21,715 nt of DNA. It comes from Candidatus Magasanikiibacteriota bacterium. GTDB taxonomy: Bacteria > Patescibacteriota > Patescibacteriia > Magasanikbacterales > UBA922. The notes beneath the pieces are model-generated. The model saw only the letters and a program-made list of their open reading frames with translations, was not told the origin of the DNA and did no database searches. Every line of letters begins with the position of its first letter. The first letter of the stretch is position 1. Made by a program: the position numbers and the translations under genes. Shown here one piece after another: positions 14,388-20,952 of the stretch. The stretch is from assembly GCA_003230965.1 (NCBI GenBank), contig QIHL01000004.1, forward strand, positions 1 to 21,715, written 5' to 3'.

Positions 14388-15755
14388 TTATGTAACTTCT
14401 TCAATACCACCTTTCATATAAAAAGCAGCTTCAGATTTATTATCATATTTTCCATCAAGTATATCACGGAAGCCACGAACTGTATCTTCAATTTTTACAT
14501 ATTTTCCTTCGCGTCCTGTAAATTGTTCCGCAACAAAGAATGGCTGACTCAAAAATTTTTGAATCTTACGTGCGCGTGCAACAGATTGTCTATCTTCGTC
14601 AGATAATTCTTCCATACCAAGAATTGCTATGATATCTTGTAAATCTTTATAGCGTTGCAATACTTGTTGAACTTCACGAGCTACTTGATAGTGTTCTTCA
14701 CCTACAATGTTTGAATCAAGAATGGTTGATGTGGAATCCAATGGATCAACAGCAGGATAAATGCCAAGCTCTGAGAGTGAACGATTCAATACGACTGTTG
14801 AGTCTAGATGAGCAAATGTTGTTGCTGGTGCAGGATCAGTCAAATCATCAGCAGGAACATAAACAGCTTGTACAGAAGTGATTGATCCTTTGTTTGTTGA
14901 AGTAATACGTTCTTGTAAGGCACCCATTTCTGTAGCAAGTGTTGGTTGATACCCAACAGCAGATGGCATGCGACCAAGTAGTGCAGAAACTTCTGAACCA
15001 GCTTGTGTAAAACGGAAAATATTATCAATAAAAAGTAACAGATCTCTTCCTTCTTCATCACGAAAGTATTCAGCCATAGCGAGTGCGGTAAGTGCTACAC
15101 GAGCACGTGCTCCAGGTGGTTCATTCATCTGCCCAAAAACCAAAGCAGTTTTTTCCAAAACACCAGATTCTTTCATTTCTCCGTATAAATCATTTCCTTC
15201 ACGTGTGCGTTCTCCCACACCTGCAAACATAGAATACCCACCGTGTCCTTGTGCAATATTACGAATTAATTCTTGAATAATAACTGTTTTTCCAACTCCA
15301 GCTCCACCAAACAATCCAACTTTTCCACCTTTCAAAAATGGACAAAATAAATCAATTACTTTAATACCTGTTTCAAGTACTTCTGATTTTGTTGATTGAC
15401 TTTCAAAACTTGGTGCAGGACGATGGATCGGATACCTTTTTGTTACTTTTGGGTCTGGTTTGCCGTCAATTGCTTTTCCAACGACGTCAAACATACGTCC
15501 GAGTGTGATATCACCGACAGGTACAGAAATTGGTGCACCAGTATCAATAACATCAATACCGCGTTCCAATCCATCTGTAGTTCCCATAGCAATAGTTCTT
15601 ACTGCTTTTGCTCCCAAGTGTTGTTGTACTTCTAATATCAATGTTTTTCCGTCTGGTGTTTTGACCTCCAATGCATTATAAATTTCTGGAAGTTCGCCTT
15701 TGAATACAACATCAATGACTACTCCGATAATTTGTGAGATTTTTCCTTTATCCAT
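14388..15755 (-). CDS. atpD: ATP synthase F1 beta subunit
   Basis: The catalytic subunit of F1. The 455 residues show the N-terminal barrel, Walker A GGAGVGKT (150-157), GERTREGNDLY (181-191) with the catalytic glutamate E182, and Walker B DLLLFIDNIFRFTQAGSEVS (238-257). GRMPSAVGYQPTL is present, as is EELSDEDR, the counterpart of the DELSEED region that contacts gamma (first residue Glu rather than Asp). The ATG at 15755 lies 46 bases after atpG, the widest gap in the F1 half of the operon, with no Shine-Dalgarno and no clear hairpin. Confidence 0.98.
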   Translation of the reverse strand: MDKGKISQIIGVVIDVVFKGELPEIYNALEVKTPDGKTLILEVQQHLGAKAVRTIAMGTTDGLERGIDVIDTGAPISVPVGDITLGRMFDVVGKAIDGKPDPKVTKRYPIHRPAPSFESQSTKSEVLETGIKVIDLFCPFLKGGKVGLFGGAGVGKTVIIQELIRNIAQGHGGYSMFAGVGERTREGNDLYGEMKESGVLEKTALVFGQMNEPPGARARVALTALAMAEYFRDEEGRDLLLFIDNIFRFTQAGSEVSALLGRMPSAVGYQPTLATEMGALQERITSTNKGSITSVQAVYVPADDLTDPAPATTFAHLDSTVVLNRSLSELGIYPAVDPLDSTSTILDSNIVGEEHYQVAREVQQVLQRYKDLQDIIAILGMEELSDEDRQSVARARKIQKFLSQPFFVAEQFTGREGKYVKIEDTVRGFRDILDGKYDNKSEAAFYMKGGIEEVT

Positions 15756-15801
15756 AATAACTAACTTACGACTAATGTGAATGACTTATGTTTTTTATAT
15801 C

Positions 15802-16773
15802 TTATTCAAGTGCAGCCGCTCCACCAGCGATTTCCGCAATTTCTTGGGTGATCGCAGCTTGACGTGCTTTGTTGAATGTACGTGTTAGATCATCAATCAT
15901 ATCTCCAGCTGCATCGCTCGCACTTTTCATTGCTACCATACGTGCGCTATGTTCACTGGCTGCTGATTCAAGAATTACTTGGTATAATTGTGTTTCAATC
16001 AATCGTGGTAAAATGGTATCCATAATTTGTTTTAAGCTTGGCTCAAATAGAAATTGATCAATCGGTACAGAAGAAACTTCATCCGCTACTTTTTTATCTT
16101 GGTCAGTATCTGCTCCAATTTCTCGCAGTATTTTTTCTAAATCAACCGAAGAAATAGGAAGAAGTTGTCTGATTTTTGGTTCTTGAACTAAACTGGAAAC
16201 ATAATCTGTGTATACCACTACAACCTTTTGATATGTATTTTTTTTGAATTCTTGCATAGCGAATTGTGCAATTGGAAGTGCTTCTTCGTAACGTGGTCTA
16301 TCGCTAATTGTGTCGTACACAGCAATTAAATTTTGCGATTCTCGCTTTGCAAATAATACACTTTTTTTCCCAATGCCAACCATATCAATAGAAACATCAT
16401 TATTGTGTGGAATGATATTTTTTTTACTATTTACGTGGTGGGTAGCAATATCTTGTTTATTCAAAATTGCATACTTTGCTTTTTTGAACACATTGCTGTT
16501 AAAACTTCCACATAATCCACGATTTGAAGCCACAACAATTGCAAGGATTTTTTTGACTGGCTCTACATGCAAATATGGGCTATGTTTTTCTTCAAGTTGT
16601 CCAAAATGTTCAAGTAATTCTTGCGCTAAAACAGAATATGTCCGTGTATTCAATGCAGATTCAACTGCACGTCGCATTTTTGCTGCAGAAACCATTTCCA
16701 TAGCCTTAGTAATTTTTTTTGTATTTTTTACTGATTTAATGCGCGTTTTAATTGCACGAGTGTTCAGAGCCAT
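15802..16773 (-). CDS. atpG: ATP synthase F1 gamma subunit
   Basis: The rotor shaft of F1. The N-terminal helix has RIKSVKNTKKITKAMEMVSAAKMRRA, and the C-terminal helix SEHSARMVAMKSASDAAGDM through ARQAAITQEIAEIAGGAAAL; both form the coiled coil inside the alpha/beta hexamer. ASNRGLCGSFN in the globular part is also typical. At 323 residues it is about 35 longer than the E. coli protein; the extra length appears in two loops, around residues 105-130 (histidine- and asparagine-rich) and 215-235 (charged). The ATG at 16773 is 3 bases after the atpA stop. Confidence 0.96.
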   Translation of the reverse strand: MALNTRAIKTRIKSVKNTKKITKAMEMVSAAKMRRAVESALNTRTYSVLAQELLEHFGQLEEKHSPYLHVEPVKKILAIVVASNRGLCGSFNSNVFKKAKYAILNKQDIATHHVNSKKNIIPHNNDVSIDMVGIGKKSVLFAKRESQNLIAVYDTISDRPRYEEALPIAQFAMQEFKKNTYQKVVVVYTDYVSSLVQEPKIRQLLPISSVDLEKILREIGADTDQDKKVADEVSSVPIDQFLFEPSLKQIMDTILPRLIETQLYQVILESAASEHSARMVAMKSASDAAGDMIDDLTRTFNKARQAAITQEIAEIAGGAAALE

Positions 16774-16776
16774 ACA

Positions 16777-18276
16777 TTATTTTTTTGTTTTCATAAATTC
16801 TTCACACGCATCTTTTAATTCGTCTTCTACTGCATCGTCCCACTGACCATTTCGTAATGATTCTAAAAGTCTTGGCTTTGATGTTTTCATAAATCCTATT
16901 AGTTCTTCTTCTGTTGCTTTAATTTTTTCAATAGCAACCTCATCAAAATATCCCCGACTCGCTGCATAAATTGCGACAACCTGATCTTCTACTGCTTGTG
17001 GTGCATACTGTGGTTGTTTCAAGAGTTCAGTCAAGAGTCTACCACGATCAATTTGTTTTTTTGTGTCCAAATCTAAATCACTGGCAAATTGTGCAAATGC
17101 TTCAAGCTCACGGAATTGTGCAAGATCAAGTTTTAATGGACCTGCAACTTTTTTCATTGGTTTAATTTGTGCAGATCCACCGACACGAGATACAGATAAC
17201 CCAACATTTAATGCTGGACGAATACCTTTATAAAATAAATCAGTTTCCAAATAAATTTGTCCATCAGTAATAGAAATTACGTTTGTTGGAATATATGCAG
17301 AGACATCACCAGCCTGTGTTTCAATAATTGGCAATGCTGTAATTGATCCTCCACCATGTTCCTCATTTAAGTTACAGGCACGTTCAAGCAAGCGAGAATG
17401 CAAATAAAACACATCTCCTGGATATGCCTCACGTCCTGGTGGACGGCGAAGGAGTAATGAAATTTCACGATATGCCCATGCTTGTTTGCTTAAATCATCG
17501 TATACAATCAAGACATCTTCACCACGATCAGCAAAGTATTCCGCCATAGCAACCCCAGCGTATGGTGCGAGAAATGACATGGCTGCAGGATCAGCTGCAC
17601 CTGCAAGTACAATTGTTGTATATTCCATAGCACCTGTTTCTTCAAATTTTGCCATGATACGTGCAACCTTTGATTCTTTTTGTCCAATTGCAACATATAC
17701 ACATTTTATATCATTACCTTTTTGATTGATAATCGCATCAATAGCAAGTGCAGTTTTTCCAGTTTGACGATCACCAATAATTAATTCACGTTGTCCACGA
17801 CCAATCGGAATCAATGCGTCAATTGCTTTTATACCAGTTTGAAGTGGTGTATCAACAGGATGACGTGTTATAACACCAGGAGCAACACGTTCTACTGGAT
17901 ATGTTGTGTCTGTATGAATTTCTCCTTTTCCATCAATTGGATCACCCAAAGCATTAACTACACGACCAACCAGAGCATCGCCAACAGGAACAGACAAAAT
18001 TTTTCTAGTTCGTTTGACAATATCACCTGCTTTAATATGTTCAAATGCTCCAAGAATCATTGCACCAACTGTTTCATCTTCAAGGTTCAGAGCAACGCCT
18101 ATGATTCCACCAGGAAATTCAAGCATTTCTTGTGATTGGCAGGATTCCAGTCCACTCATACGAGCAATACCGTCCCCTATTTCAATAACAGTGCCAATCT
18201 CTTCTGTATGAACTTCTTTTTCAAATGCGGCAATTTTTTGTTGTAGTGTATCTATTATGAAATCTGTTTGTGACAT
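16777..18276 (-). CDS. atpA: ATP synthase F1 alpha subunit
   Basis: The non-catalytic nucleotide-binding subunit of F1. In 499 residues it has EIGTVIEIGDGIARMSGL at the barrel, Walker A GDRQTGKT, VYDDLSKQAWAYREISLLL with the Walker B aspartate, RRPPGREAYPGDVFYLHSRL and the alpha-specific SVSRVGGSAQIKPMK segment with the arginine finger. Length and motif order are normal. The ATG at 18276 lies 7 bases after the atpH stop. Confidence 0.98.
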   Translation of the reverse strand: MSQTDFIIDTLQQKIAAFEKEVHTEEIGTVIEIGDGIARMSGLESCQSQEMLEFPGGIIGVALNLEDETVGAMILGAFEHIKAGDIVKRTRKILSVPVGDALVGRVVNALGDPIDGKGEIHTDTTYPVERVAPGVITRHPVDTPLQTGIKAIDALIPIGRGQRELIIGDRQTGKTALAIDAIINQKGNDIKCVYVAIGQKESKVARIMAKFEETGAMEYTTIVLAGAADPAAMSFLAPYAGVAMAEYFADRGEDVLIVYDDLSKQAWAYREISLLLRRPPGREAYPGDVFYLHSRLLERACNLNEEHGGGSITALPIIETQAGDVSAYIPTNVISITDGQIYLETDLFYKGIRPALNVGLSVSRVGGSAQIKPMKKVAGPLKLDLAQFRELEAFAQFASDLDLDTKKQIDRGRLLTELLKQPQYAPQAVEDQVVAIYAASRGYFDEVAIEKIKATEEELIGFMKTSKPRLLESLRNGQWDDAVEDELKDACEEFMKTKK

Positions 18277-18283
18277 AAAATAA

Positions 18284-18673
18284 TTAACTTATGAGTGTCT
18301 GCTTTAATTGAATAAGTTGTCCACGAATACTGGCATCAAAAACTGTATTTCCTTTTCGTACAATTATACCACCAATTAAATCAGTTTTTTTTGTAACAGT
18401 TGGTATTGCAGTAGAACCAAGTGCTTGTGCTATTTTTTTTAGGACTGAAGGGCTGACTTGTCTGACGGATTCCACAGATATAGGTACAGCACCTTGTTGT
18501 TCTGCAAAGTATGCAGTAAATGAATCAATCACTAACTTTATTTTCTTAATCATTTGTTGTTTTTGTAGCAAGATTAAAAATTCATCAATTGCCTGCGGGA
18601 TTTTCTTTTCTTCCAAATCTACCGTAATATAGTACAGAATTTTACCAAGTTGTCGTGTAGAAAGTTTTTTCAT
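18284..18673 (-). CDS. atpH: ATP synthase F1 delta subunit, short form
   Basis: Links the F1 head to the b-subunit stalk. The C-terminal signature TDLIGGIIVRKGNTVFDASI and RGQL (near residues 97-120) is clear. The protein is only 129 residues against about 175-180 usually. Aligning by eye with the E. coli subunit, about 45-50 residues are missing from the N-terminal helical domain that binds the tops of the alpha subunits, while the C-terminal b-binding part is intact. The ATG at 18673 is 2 bases after the atpF stop and matches the start of the only plausible frame, so this is not a mis-called start. It precedes atpA by 7 bases. Confidence 0.92.
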   Translation of the reverse strand: MKKLSTRQLGKILYYITVDLEEKKIPQAIDEFLILLQKQQMIKKIKLVIDSFTAYFAEQQGAVPISVESVRQVSPSVLKKIAQALGSTAIPTVTKKTDLIGGIIVRKGNTVFDASIRGQLIQLKQTLIS

Positions 18674-18675
18674 AT

Positions 18676-19218
18676 TTATTTTGATAGGTCTGATAATACT
18701 TTAGAGATATACACAGTATCTTTTTTGTCGTCCATTTTTTTTGAAATCAATTTTTCTACTGCGGCAACAACTAATTTGCCGGCTTTTTTCTGTACACCAA
18801 TTTCCATTGCTTTACGTTCATCTTCAATATGTTTTTTTGCCTGCGTAATTAAATATTCTATTTCTGTTTTTGCTTCATCTTTTATTTTATTTTCCATTGC
18901 TCCTGCTTCTTTTGTTGCTTTTGCAATAATTTTATTTGCTTCCACTTTTGCTTGATCTAAATGTTCCTGAAATTTTTGTTCACTTTCCCATAAATTTGTT
19001 TCAATCTCTTTGGCATTATCAACGCTTTCATCAATTAATTGTTTGCGTTCTTCTAACTTTTTATTTAGTGGTTTCAAAATTAACCACCAAATAATTGCTG
19101 ATATGACAAGAAAGTTAATCAATTGAAAAACAAATAATTGTGTATTCAGTCCAAGCGATGCAAAAATACTTGCATTGTGTAATGCTTTAGTTGTATGTAC
19201 TGCAGGTGTTGGATCCAT
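18676..19218 (-). CDS. atpF: ATP synthase Fo b subunit
   Basis: The peripheral stalk. One membrane helix (about 24-48, LNTQLFVFQLINFLVISAII then WWLILKPL) is followed by a long, highly charged coiled coil to the C-terminus, as in the family. The N-terminal 20 residues before the helix are somewhat long and polar. The 180-residue length is normal. The ATG at 19218 must be close to the true start, since an in-frame TAG lies three codons upstream. It is separated from atpE by a 71-base gap with a perfect 9-bp hairpin. Confidence 0.95.
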   Translation of the reverse strand: MDPTPAVHTTKALHNASIFASLGLNTQLFVFQLINFLVISAIIWWLILKPLNKKLEERKQLIDESVDNAKEIETNLWESEQKFQEHLDQAKVEANKIIAKATKEAGAMENKIKDEAKTEIEYLITQAKKHIEDERKAMEIGVQKKAGKLVVAAVEKLISKKMDDKKDTVYISKVLSDLSK

Positions 19219-19259
19219 AACGTACTATAATTAACTAAGTTCTTTTGAAATACTCCTAT

Positions 19260-19284
19260 TTGAGAGGACTAATAATCCTCTCAA
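19260..19284 (-). promoter_or_regulatory. Perfect 9-bp hairpin between atpE and atpF
   Basis: TTGAGAGGA (19260-19268) pairs with TCCTCTCAA (19276-19284) around a 7-base loop. It lies 5 bases after the atpE stop. The minus-strand bases that follow (AATAGGAGTATTTC) are not a U-run, so it is more like an RNA-stabilising or processing hairpin at the atpE 3' end than a terminator. Confidence 0.6.
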
Positions 19285-19289
19285 GAGAT

Positions 19290-19511
19290 TTATTTCAATG
19301 TGAAAACTACAACCAATGCGTATATTGCGATTGCTTCTGCAAACGCAGCACCCAACAACATTGGAACGAATAACTTATCGGCTGATTCAGGGTTACGTCC
19401 AATAGCTTCCATTGCTTTTGCTACCAAACGACCGATGGCAAGACCTGGTCCGATGGTTCCAATACCCATTGTAAAGGCTTTTGCCAATGCTACAATTGAT
19501 GCATGATCCAT
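19290..19511 (-). CDS. atpE: ATP synthase Fo c subunit, probably proton-type
   Basis: Forms the rotating c-ring in the membrane. The 73 residues make a hairpin of two helices joined by the polar loop GRNPESADK. The ion-carrying carboxylate is E59 in helix 2 (GAAFAEAIAIYALVV). Against known sodium-type c subunits, which have Gln in helix 1 and a Ser or Thr just after the glutamate, this one has Ile26 and Ala60, which favours protons. Helix 1 keeps the glycine-rich packing motif (GIGTIGPGLAIG). The extracytoplasmic N-terminus is very short. The ATG at 19511 is preceded by AGAGGA, the only clear Shine-Dalgarno found in the window, and the gene is flanked by hairpins on both sides, as suits a subunit needed in many copies. 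Confidence 0.97.
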   Translation of the reverse strand: MDHASIVALAKAFTMGIGTIGPGLAIGRLVAKAMEAIGRNPESADKLFVPMLLGAAFAEAIAIYALVVVFTLK

Positions 19512-19518
19512 ATATGAA

Positions 19519-19524
19519 TCCTCT
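19519..19524 (-). promoter_or_regulatory. Shine-Dalgarno of atpE
   Basis: AGAGGA on the minus strand, 7 bases before the atpE ATG. It stands out because the other genes in the window lack a comparable sequence. Confidence 0.75.
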
Positions 19525-19590
19525 GATACGTCTTGTCGGCGAGTGGAAGGGATATTTTATCTCGCAACTTTCGTATCATTAAGTATAAAA

Positions 19591-19617
19591 GTGTGTATCG
19601 TTAAAAACGCTACACAC
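19591..19617 (-). terminator. Long terminator-like hairpin between atpB and atpE
   Basis: GTGTGTA (19591-19597) pairs with TACACAC (19611-19617). After one mismatch, CGTT (19599-19602) pairs with AACG (19606-19609) around a 3-base loop, giving 11 pairs. On the minus strand TTTTATACTTAATG follows, so it has the form of an intrinsic terminator 12 bases after the atpB stop and 79 bases before atpE. In mid-operon it may be leaky, or act as a processing or stability element. Confidence 0.55.
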
Positions 19618-19629
19618 GCAAATACTCAA

Positions 19630-20412
19630 TTAGTGTTTTCTACTTCCATGCGGTATCTCAACAGCCGTAGACATATAAACTAATGTCAACATAGCAAATA
19701 CCGCAGCTTGAATAATTCCTACAAACAATTCTAATAACATAAATGGTGTTGGCACTAACAACGCAATCAATGAACTCAAAACCATCATCAGCACTTCTCC
19801 GGCAAATACATTTCCAAACAGACGTAAAGATAGTGAAATTACTTTTGCCACTTCGCTTATAATTTCAAGTAATCCAACAAAGAATTCTACTATTGCACTA
19901 ATAACTGCTATTGGTCCCTTTTTAAGGCTTAAAAAAACTTTTTTTATTTGTACAAATTTTCCCAAGTGAGTAAAGACTCCAATAGACATAAATGCATACA
20001 CATGAGACAAAATGACTGAAACTAGTGCCATTGCAAGTGTCAGATTCAAATCTGAGTTTGCACTGCGCAAAACGAACTCATGGTGGTAGGTTAAATTGCC
20101 TGTCCCAGGTATAATTCCAAGCCAGTTAGACAACAAGACAAAAAAGAAAATTGAACCGACAATAGGCAAAAAACGTATTGTCTTTTCTCTGTTCCCTGTT
20201 ACCTGATCAAAATATCCAAGAATTTGTTCCAGAAAAAACTCACTCGCATTTTGTAATTTTCCTGGTTTCATACTAATATGACGCTTGATTGCAATTCCCA
20301 AACACAAAAAAATTACCATTGCAATCCACGTATTTATAATCGTGTTCGTGATACTAAATCCAAGTATATGAAATAGTACTTCTGCTGGTAGTGGTGGAAT
20401 TTTAAGTGTCAT
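19630..20412 (-). CDS. atpB: ATP synthase Fo a subunit
   Basis: The stator channel subunit that passes ions to and from the c-ring. The 260 residues have five to six membrane helices. LSNWLGIIPG (94-103) and ISLSLRLFGNVFAGEVLM (192-209) are family signatures; the essential arginine is R197, equivalent to R210 in E. coli, with E187 and Q235 (GIIQAAVFAMLTLVYM) at the positions expected to line the half-channels. The ATG at 20412 is 46 bases after the atpZ/I stop; a small TCAGT/ACTGA hairpin lies in that gap. A terminator-like hairpin follows the stop. Confidence 0.96.
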   Translation of the reverse strand: MTLKIPPLPAEVLFHILGFSITNTIINTWIAMVIFLCLGIAIKRHISMKPGKLQNASEFFLEQILGYFDQVTGNREKTIRFLPIVGSIFFFVLLSNWLGIIPGTGNLTYHHEFVLRSANSDLNLTLAMALVSVILSHVYAFMSIGVFTHLGKFVQIKKVFLSLKKGPIAVISAIVEFFVGLLEIISEVAKVISLSLRLFGNVFAGEVLMMVLSSLIALLVPTPFMLLELFVGIIQAAVFAMLTLVYMSTAVEIPHGSRKH

Positions 20413-20458
20413 AGTATACGTGTGCAGTCAGTATTTACTGATATAGAGGATTAGCTTA

Positions 20459-20749
20459 TCATTCACTGTCTTTATTTTTTGTTTTTGTATCAAATTTTTT
20501 GTTCAATGCTGTATATTCTTTTCCGTATTCCTTAGCTTTTTTACGAATGATAAGTACTGTAAGTATAGATGCAGTCACGAATCCACCAACCGTCCACCAC
20601 GGTGCGTGACCAAATTTAGCATCCATATATTGTCCCAGCAATACAAAAGCGATGACTGGTAGAGCAATAATTGCTCCAAAACTACCTACGATACGAAATC
20701 CTAGCAACATATAGCGTCTATCTTTTTCGTTTTTTGGTAGCAGTTGCAT
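20459..20749 (-). CDS. AtpZ/AtpI-family membrane protein at the head of the ATP synthase operon
   Basis: A 96-residue protein with two membrane helices (about 18-40 and 52-70) joined by LGQYMDAKFGHAPWWTVGGF, the typical G-x2-hD-x3-G-x-PWW hairpin of AtpZ/AtpI proteins. The C-terminal 25 residues are strongly charged. Such proteins lie first in atp operons and are thought to help c-ring assembly or magnesium uptake; the assignment between AtpI and AtpZ is not settled by the sequence. The ATG at 20749 has no Shine-Dalgarno. The stop is TGA, the only one in the window, directly followed by an in-frame TAA. Confidence 0.85.
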   Translation of the reverse strand: MQLLPKNEKDRRYMLLGFRIVGSFGAIIALPVIAFVLLGQYMDAKFGHAPWWTVGGFVTASILTVLIIRKKAKEYGKEYTALNKKFDTKTKNKDSE

Positions 20750-20760
20750 ATATGGATAGA

Positions 20761-20792
20761 ACGATATTGTATCTGTATACCATCTGTATCGT
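20761..20792. repeat. Nested inverted and direct repeats in the atp leader
   Basis: ACGATA (20761-20766) and TATCGT (20787-20792) are inverted copies. Between and overlapping them are two direct copies of ATCTGTAT (20771-20778 and 20782-20789) with an 11-base period, one helical turn. The element lies between the predicted P2 start (about 20807) and the atpZ/I ATG (20749). It could be an operator or an RNA structure. Confidence 0.5.
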
Positions 20793-20793
20793 T

Positions 20794-20826
20794 AGTATAA
20801 AAGAAACGTCAATAGTATAAAAGAAA
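20794..20826. repeat. 13-base direct repeat covering the P2 -10 element
   Basis: AGTATAAAAGAAA occurs at 20794-20806 and again at 20814-20826, a period of 20 bases. On the minus strand each copy reads TTTCTTTTATACT, so the -10 TATACT is duplicated; only the upstream copy has a well-spaced -35. Confidence 0.6.
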
Positions 20827-20842
20827 TAGTACACTAAGTCAA
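20814..20842 (-). promoter_or_regulatory. Promoter P2 of the atp operon
   Basis: Minus-strand -35 TTGACT (20837-20842, five of six), 17-base spacer, -10 TATACT (20814-20819, five of six). The predicted start near 20807 gives a leader of about 58 bases before the atpZ/I ATG. Confidence 0.7.
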
Positions 20843-20870
20843 TGCGTTTTCAAACTAGCTTGTGGATAAT

Positions 20871-20879
20871 TTTCTGTTA
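20871..20879 (-). promoter_or_regulatory. Consensus DnaA box
   Basis: The minus strand reads TTATCCACA, a perfect match to the strict DnaA box. It is a single copy, 28 bases upstream of the P2 -35 and 27 bases downstream of the P1 -10. Confidence 0.5.
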
Positions 20880-20906
20880 ATAAAGCCAATTTTTAATAAG
20901 TTGTTG

Positions 20907-20935
20907 ACTATACATGACTTTTTTAAATAAGTCAA
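20907..20935 (-). promoter_or_regulatory. Promoter P1 of the atp operon
   Basis: Minus-strand -35 TTGACT (20930-20935), 17-base spacer, -10 TATAGT (20907-20912), each five of six consensus bases. It lies about 20 bases after the tatD stop. The predicted start near 20900 gives a leader of about 150 bases containing the DnaA box, P2 and the repeats. The spacer holds the inverted repeat TGACTT/AAGTCA. Confidence 0.65.
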
Positions 20936-20952
20936 TACAAAATTTGTATTTT

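Noticed and set aside
20428..20441. TCAGT/ACTGA hairpin between atpZ/I and atpB
   Set aside because: Five pairs with a 4-base loop and no U-run; likely chance in an AT-rich gap, so mentioned only in the atpB entry.
20921..20950. Terminator for tatD in the palindromic AT-rich stretch
   Set aside because: AATACAAA/TTTGTATT leaves almost no loop, and the TGACTT/AAGTCA stem has no U-run after it on the minus strand; the same bases form the P1 promoter, which is better supported.
20750..20952. Possible replication origin
   Set aside because: The gap is AT-rich and holds one perfect DnaA box, but I see no box cluster and no dnaA, dnaN or rpmH nearby. A promoter region explains it better.
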